Below are positions 47,044 through 48,355 of a DNA stretch of 48,355 bases, piece after piece (positions within the stretch are counted from its first letter, which is position 1; each line of letters begins with the position of its first letter). A model generated the notes under the pieces. It was not told the DNA's origin and did not search any database. It was given only the letters and a program-made list of their open reading frames with translations. Position numbers and translations under genes: made by a program. The stretch comes from a virus. Location: the IMG/VR virus record IMGVR_UViG_3300033823_000022, positions 1 to 48,355 of that record, one strand, 5' to 3'.

Positions 47044-47670
47044 ATGACAGGGGAACTTGAAAGAGCATCCGCGCTGACCGGCATTCCGGCTGAAGAACTA
47101 ATCGCTGGAGAAGTTCGCAAGCAGGCTAATTCAGAGGCAATGTCACAGCCGGTGCCGGGCGCTGTCCGGGATGCGCTTTTGCAGAGGACCCCAATCAAAG
47201 TTGGCGACTACTCTGTGCGAGCTTGTTGCGACGGGGACATTGAGTATTTGTCCCTGCTGGAACATCCGATGAACGAGTTGAGGCTTCAGGTGGCCAACAT
47301 AAAAGTTGAAGATCCAGAGGCCAGAAAGGCTGCATTCGAGGCCATCTGGGAGAAGATCATTGCCAGCCACAGAAGCCGCGGGCCGATGGGTTGGCAGCTT
47401 GCATTCCTGTTCACCCATACGCCCGACGAGAATGACTCCGTTTTCGACAAAGGAGGATTGGAAGCTCTCCGAAAAGCGGCCAAGAAAGAGTTCTCCAGAG
47501 TTGAATCAGTTATCGTCCGGCAGGTGGCCGATGCCTGCATTGCTCAGTACCTCCGGTCCTGGCAGCCGATGCTTTCTTACGACGCTGCCGCCACAGAATC
47601 TGACGATGGTGAGGTTGTGGTAAAAAAAAACTCGGTAGCGGAGCCTATTTCTGCGACGGCCTCGGTCTGA
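47044..47670 (+). CDS. Tail assembly chaperone, short form (gpG-like)
   Basis: 208 residues. Helical: TGELERASALTGIPAEELIA, then LSLLEHPMNELRLQVANIKV and RESVIVRQVAD-like stretches. Near its end lies the slippery heptamer A AAA AAC at 47625-47631 in the zero frame. It ends 40 bases later if ribosomes do not slip. Gene order (tube, chaperone, tape measure) is the classical one. Confidence 0.82.
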   Translation: MTGELERASALTGIPAEELIAGEVRKQANSEAMSQPVPGAVRDALLQRTPIKVGDYSVRACCDGDIEYLSLLEHPMNELRLQVANIKVEDPEARKAAFEAIWEKIIASHRSRGPMGWQLAFLFTHTPDENDSVFDKGGLEALRKAAKKEFSRVESVIVRQVADACIAQYLRSWQPMLSYDAAATESDDGEVVVKKNSVAEPISATASV

Positions 47671-47885
47671 TTGTTGAGAAGCACGGTCGGCTTATGGCGA
47701 CCTTCGGATGGTCCCGCCAGCATTGCCGCCACATGGCCAGCGCCGAGGGTTGGGTTTGGTTTTCGTGGGCCAAAGAAAACGAGGCGACGATGATGGGCCG
47801 CACCTGGCAACGGGTTGGCAAGGGATACGCCGCCCAGGAATCCGACCGGCTGTTTGAACAGGCAAAGGCCAACCGAAAGACATAA
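47044..47885 (+). CDS. Tail assembly chaperone, -1 frameshift product (gpGT-like)
   Basis: Slippage by one base at A AAA AAC (47625-47631) leads into LGSGAYFCDGLGLIVEKHGR and on to LFEQAKANRKT, stop at 47885, giving about 280 residues. The shifted frame has no ATG before 47694, and it ends on TAATG with the tape measure gene. This is the usual gpG/gpGT design in which about a few percent of ribosomes shift. Confidence 0.82.
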
Positions 47886-48355
47886 TGGAACCGATTTCAG
47901 TAGAACTCAGGCTGGCGCTGGACCTCTTCAAGGGGGATGTGGCCGCTGCGGAGCAGTACGTTAAGGACAAGCTGGGGAGTCTGGACTACAAGGGAACTTC
48001 TGGCGCAAAGCAGGCGGCGGATGCTGACAAGTTTGCGTCATCATTAAGCCGTGTATCATCAGCCGGAGCGGCGGCAACCAATTCGATCAAAGGGGTCAGC
48101 AAGGGGATTCAGGATTTACTGAACGGAATGTCTGTTGCGGCACGCCAAAGGACAATGGCGGCAAATCCTCATTTAGCATCGGCATGGGCGGCGATGAATT
48201 CCGGTCCCGCAATCAAGCCTCCTGGTGTAGCGCGTGCAGGATTCGATCCGCTTGGGCCTGGGGGCGATTCTACCCGTGCGCTGGTCGAGGCTCAGAAGAT
48301 GGACGCCTACAATTCTTTGGTGGCTCAAAAACAGGCCGCAAAGGAGAAGCGAGAT
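47885..48355 (+). CDS. Tape measure protein, N-terminal part (3' partial)
   Basis: ATG 47885 in a TAATG overlap; open to the end of the window (157 codons). Begins MEPISVELRLALDLFKGDVA, with helical heptads (KQAADADKFASSLSRVSSAG) and A/K/Q-rich segments, as at the start of tape measure proteins, which set tail length. The rest of the gene lies outside. Confidence 0.85.
   Translation, partial: MEPISVELRLALDLFKGDVAAAEQYVKDKLGSLDYKGTSGAKQAADADKFASSLSRVSSAGAAATNSIKGVSKGIQDLLNGMSVAARQRTMAANPHLASAWAAMNSGPAIKPPGVARAGFDPLGPGGDSTRALVEAQKMDAYNSLVAQKQAAKEKRD

Noticed and set aside
1-48355. tRNA genes and phage or integron integrases
   Set aside because: No T-arm/cloverleaf pattern and no tyrosine- or serine-recombinase motifs were found on either strand.

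Overview
The window is a piece of a double-stranded DNA tailed phage genome or prophage, cut at both ends: the first gene lacks its start and the last, a tape measure gene, runs off the end. Evidence for a phage: large terminase, Mu-gp29-like portal, prohead protease/scaffold, major capsid protein, gp36/gp37-like connectors, tail assembly chaperone with a -1 frameshift site, replicative helicase, and a YqaJ/ERF recombination pair. Two lipobox proteins and Sec-type leaders fit a Gram-negative host. I cannot name the host. No phage integrase, integron integrase, tRNA or recognisable endolysin is visible.

Layout. 1-8.7 kb (+): tail/receptor proteins ending in a 1518-residue fibre. 8.7-12.5 kb (+): tightly coupled small membrane genes, lipoproteins, a tyrosine-phosphatase-like protein and a DUF1353 protein, interrupted by a densely structured RNA candidate (about 10120-10500) and closed by a terminator. 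12.5-29.6 kb (-): one very long leftward operon, probably starting near 29.6-29.9 kb beside an array of 16-bp operators. It encodes many small proteins, a DnaB-like helicase with a DUF1376 partner, a GIY-YIG nuclease, ERF and YqaJ. 29.9-33.5 kb (+): small terminase, ribbon-helix-helix regulator, large terminase. 33.5-38.8 kb (-): a cargo block of glycosyltransferases, a radical SAM enzyme, a sugar-type C-methyltransferase and a ParB-like protein. 38.9 kb to the end (+): portal, capsid, a double-domain glycosyltransferase, connectors, tail tube candidate, chaperones and tape measure.

The main discovery is at 13.62-19.19 kb. Fourteen attC-like integron recombination sites (thirteen clear, one degenerate) sit about every 250-850 bp inside the leftward operon. 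Each has complementary R boxes, L boxes with the typical extra bases in the left arm, and the same orientation. They delimit 14 gene cassettes, yet every cassette gene reads opposite to the usual attC direction. Each gene's last codons run through the right arm of one attC in a conserved frame (a P/A/S-N dipeptide lies at the crossover). Stop and start codons commonly overlap as ATGA in the hairpin loop, and the next gene's N-terminal leader is encoded by the left arm. The array therefore behaves as an exchangeable polycistronic operon whose recombination sites are coding sequence. Cargo includes two DNA methyltransferases, a Lar-like anti-restriction protein, an XF1762-family protein and several zinc-ribbon proteins.

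From the two boundaries I infer an empty site in which the resident 89-residue gene would end in GPNH, matching the tail now carried by the first cassette gene.
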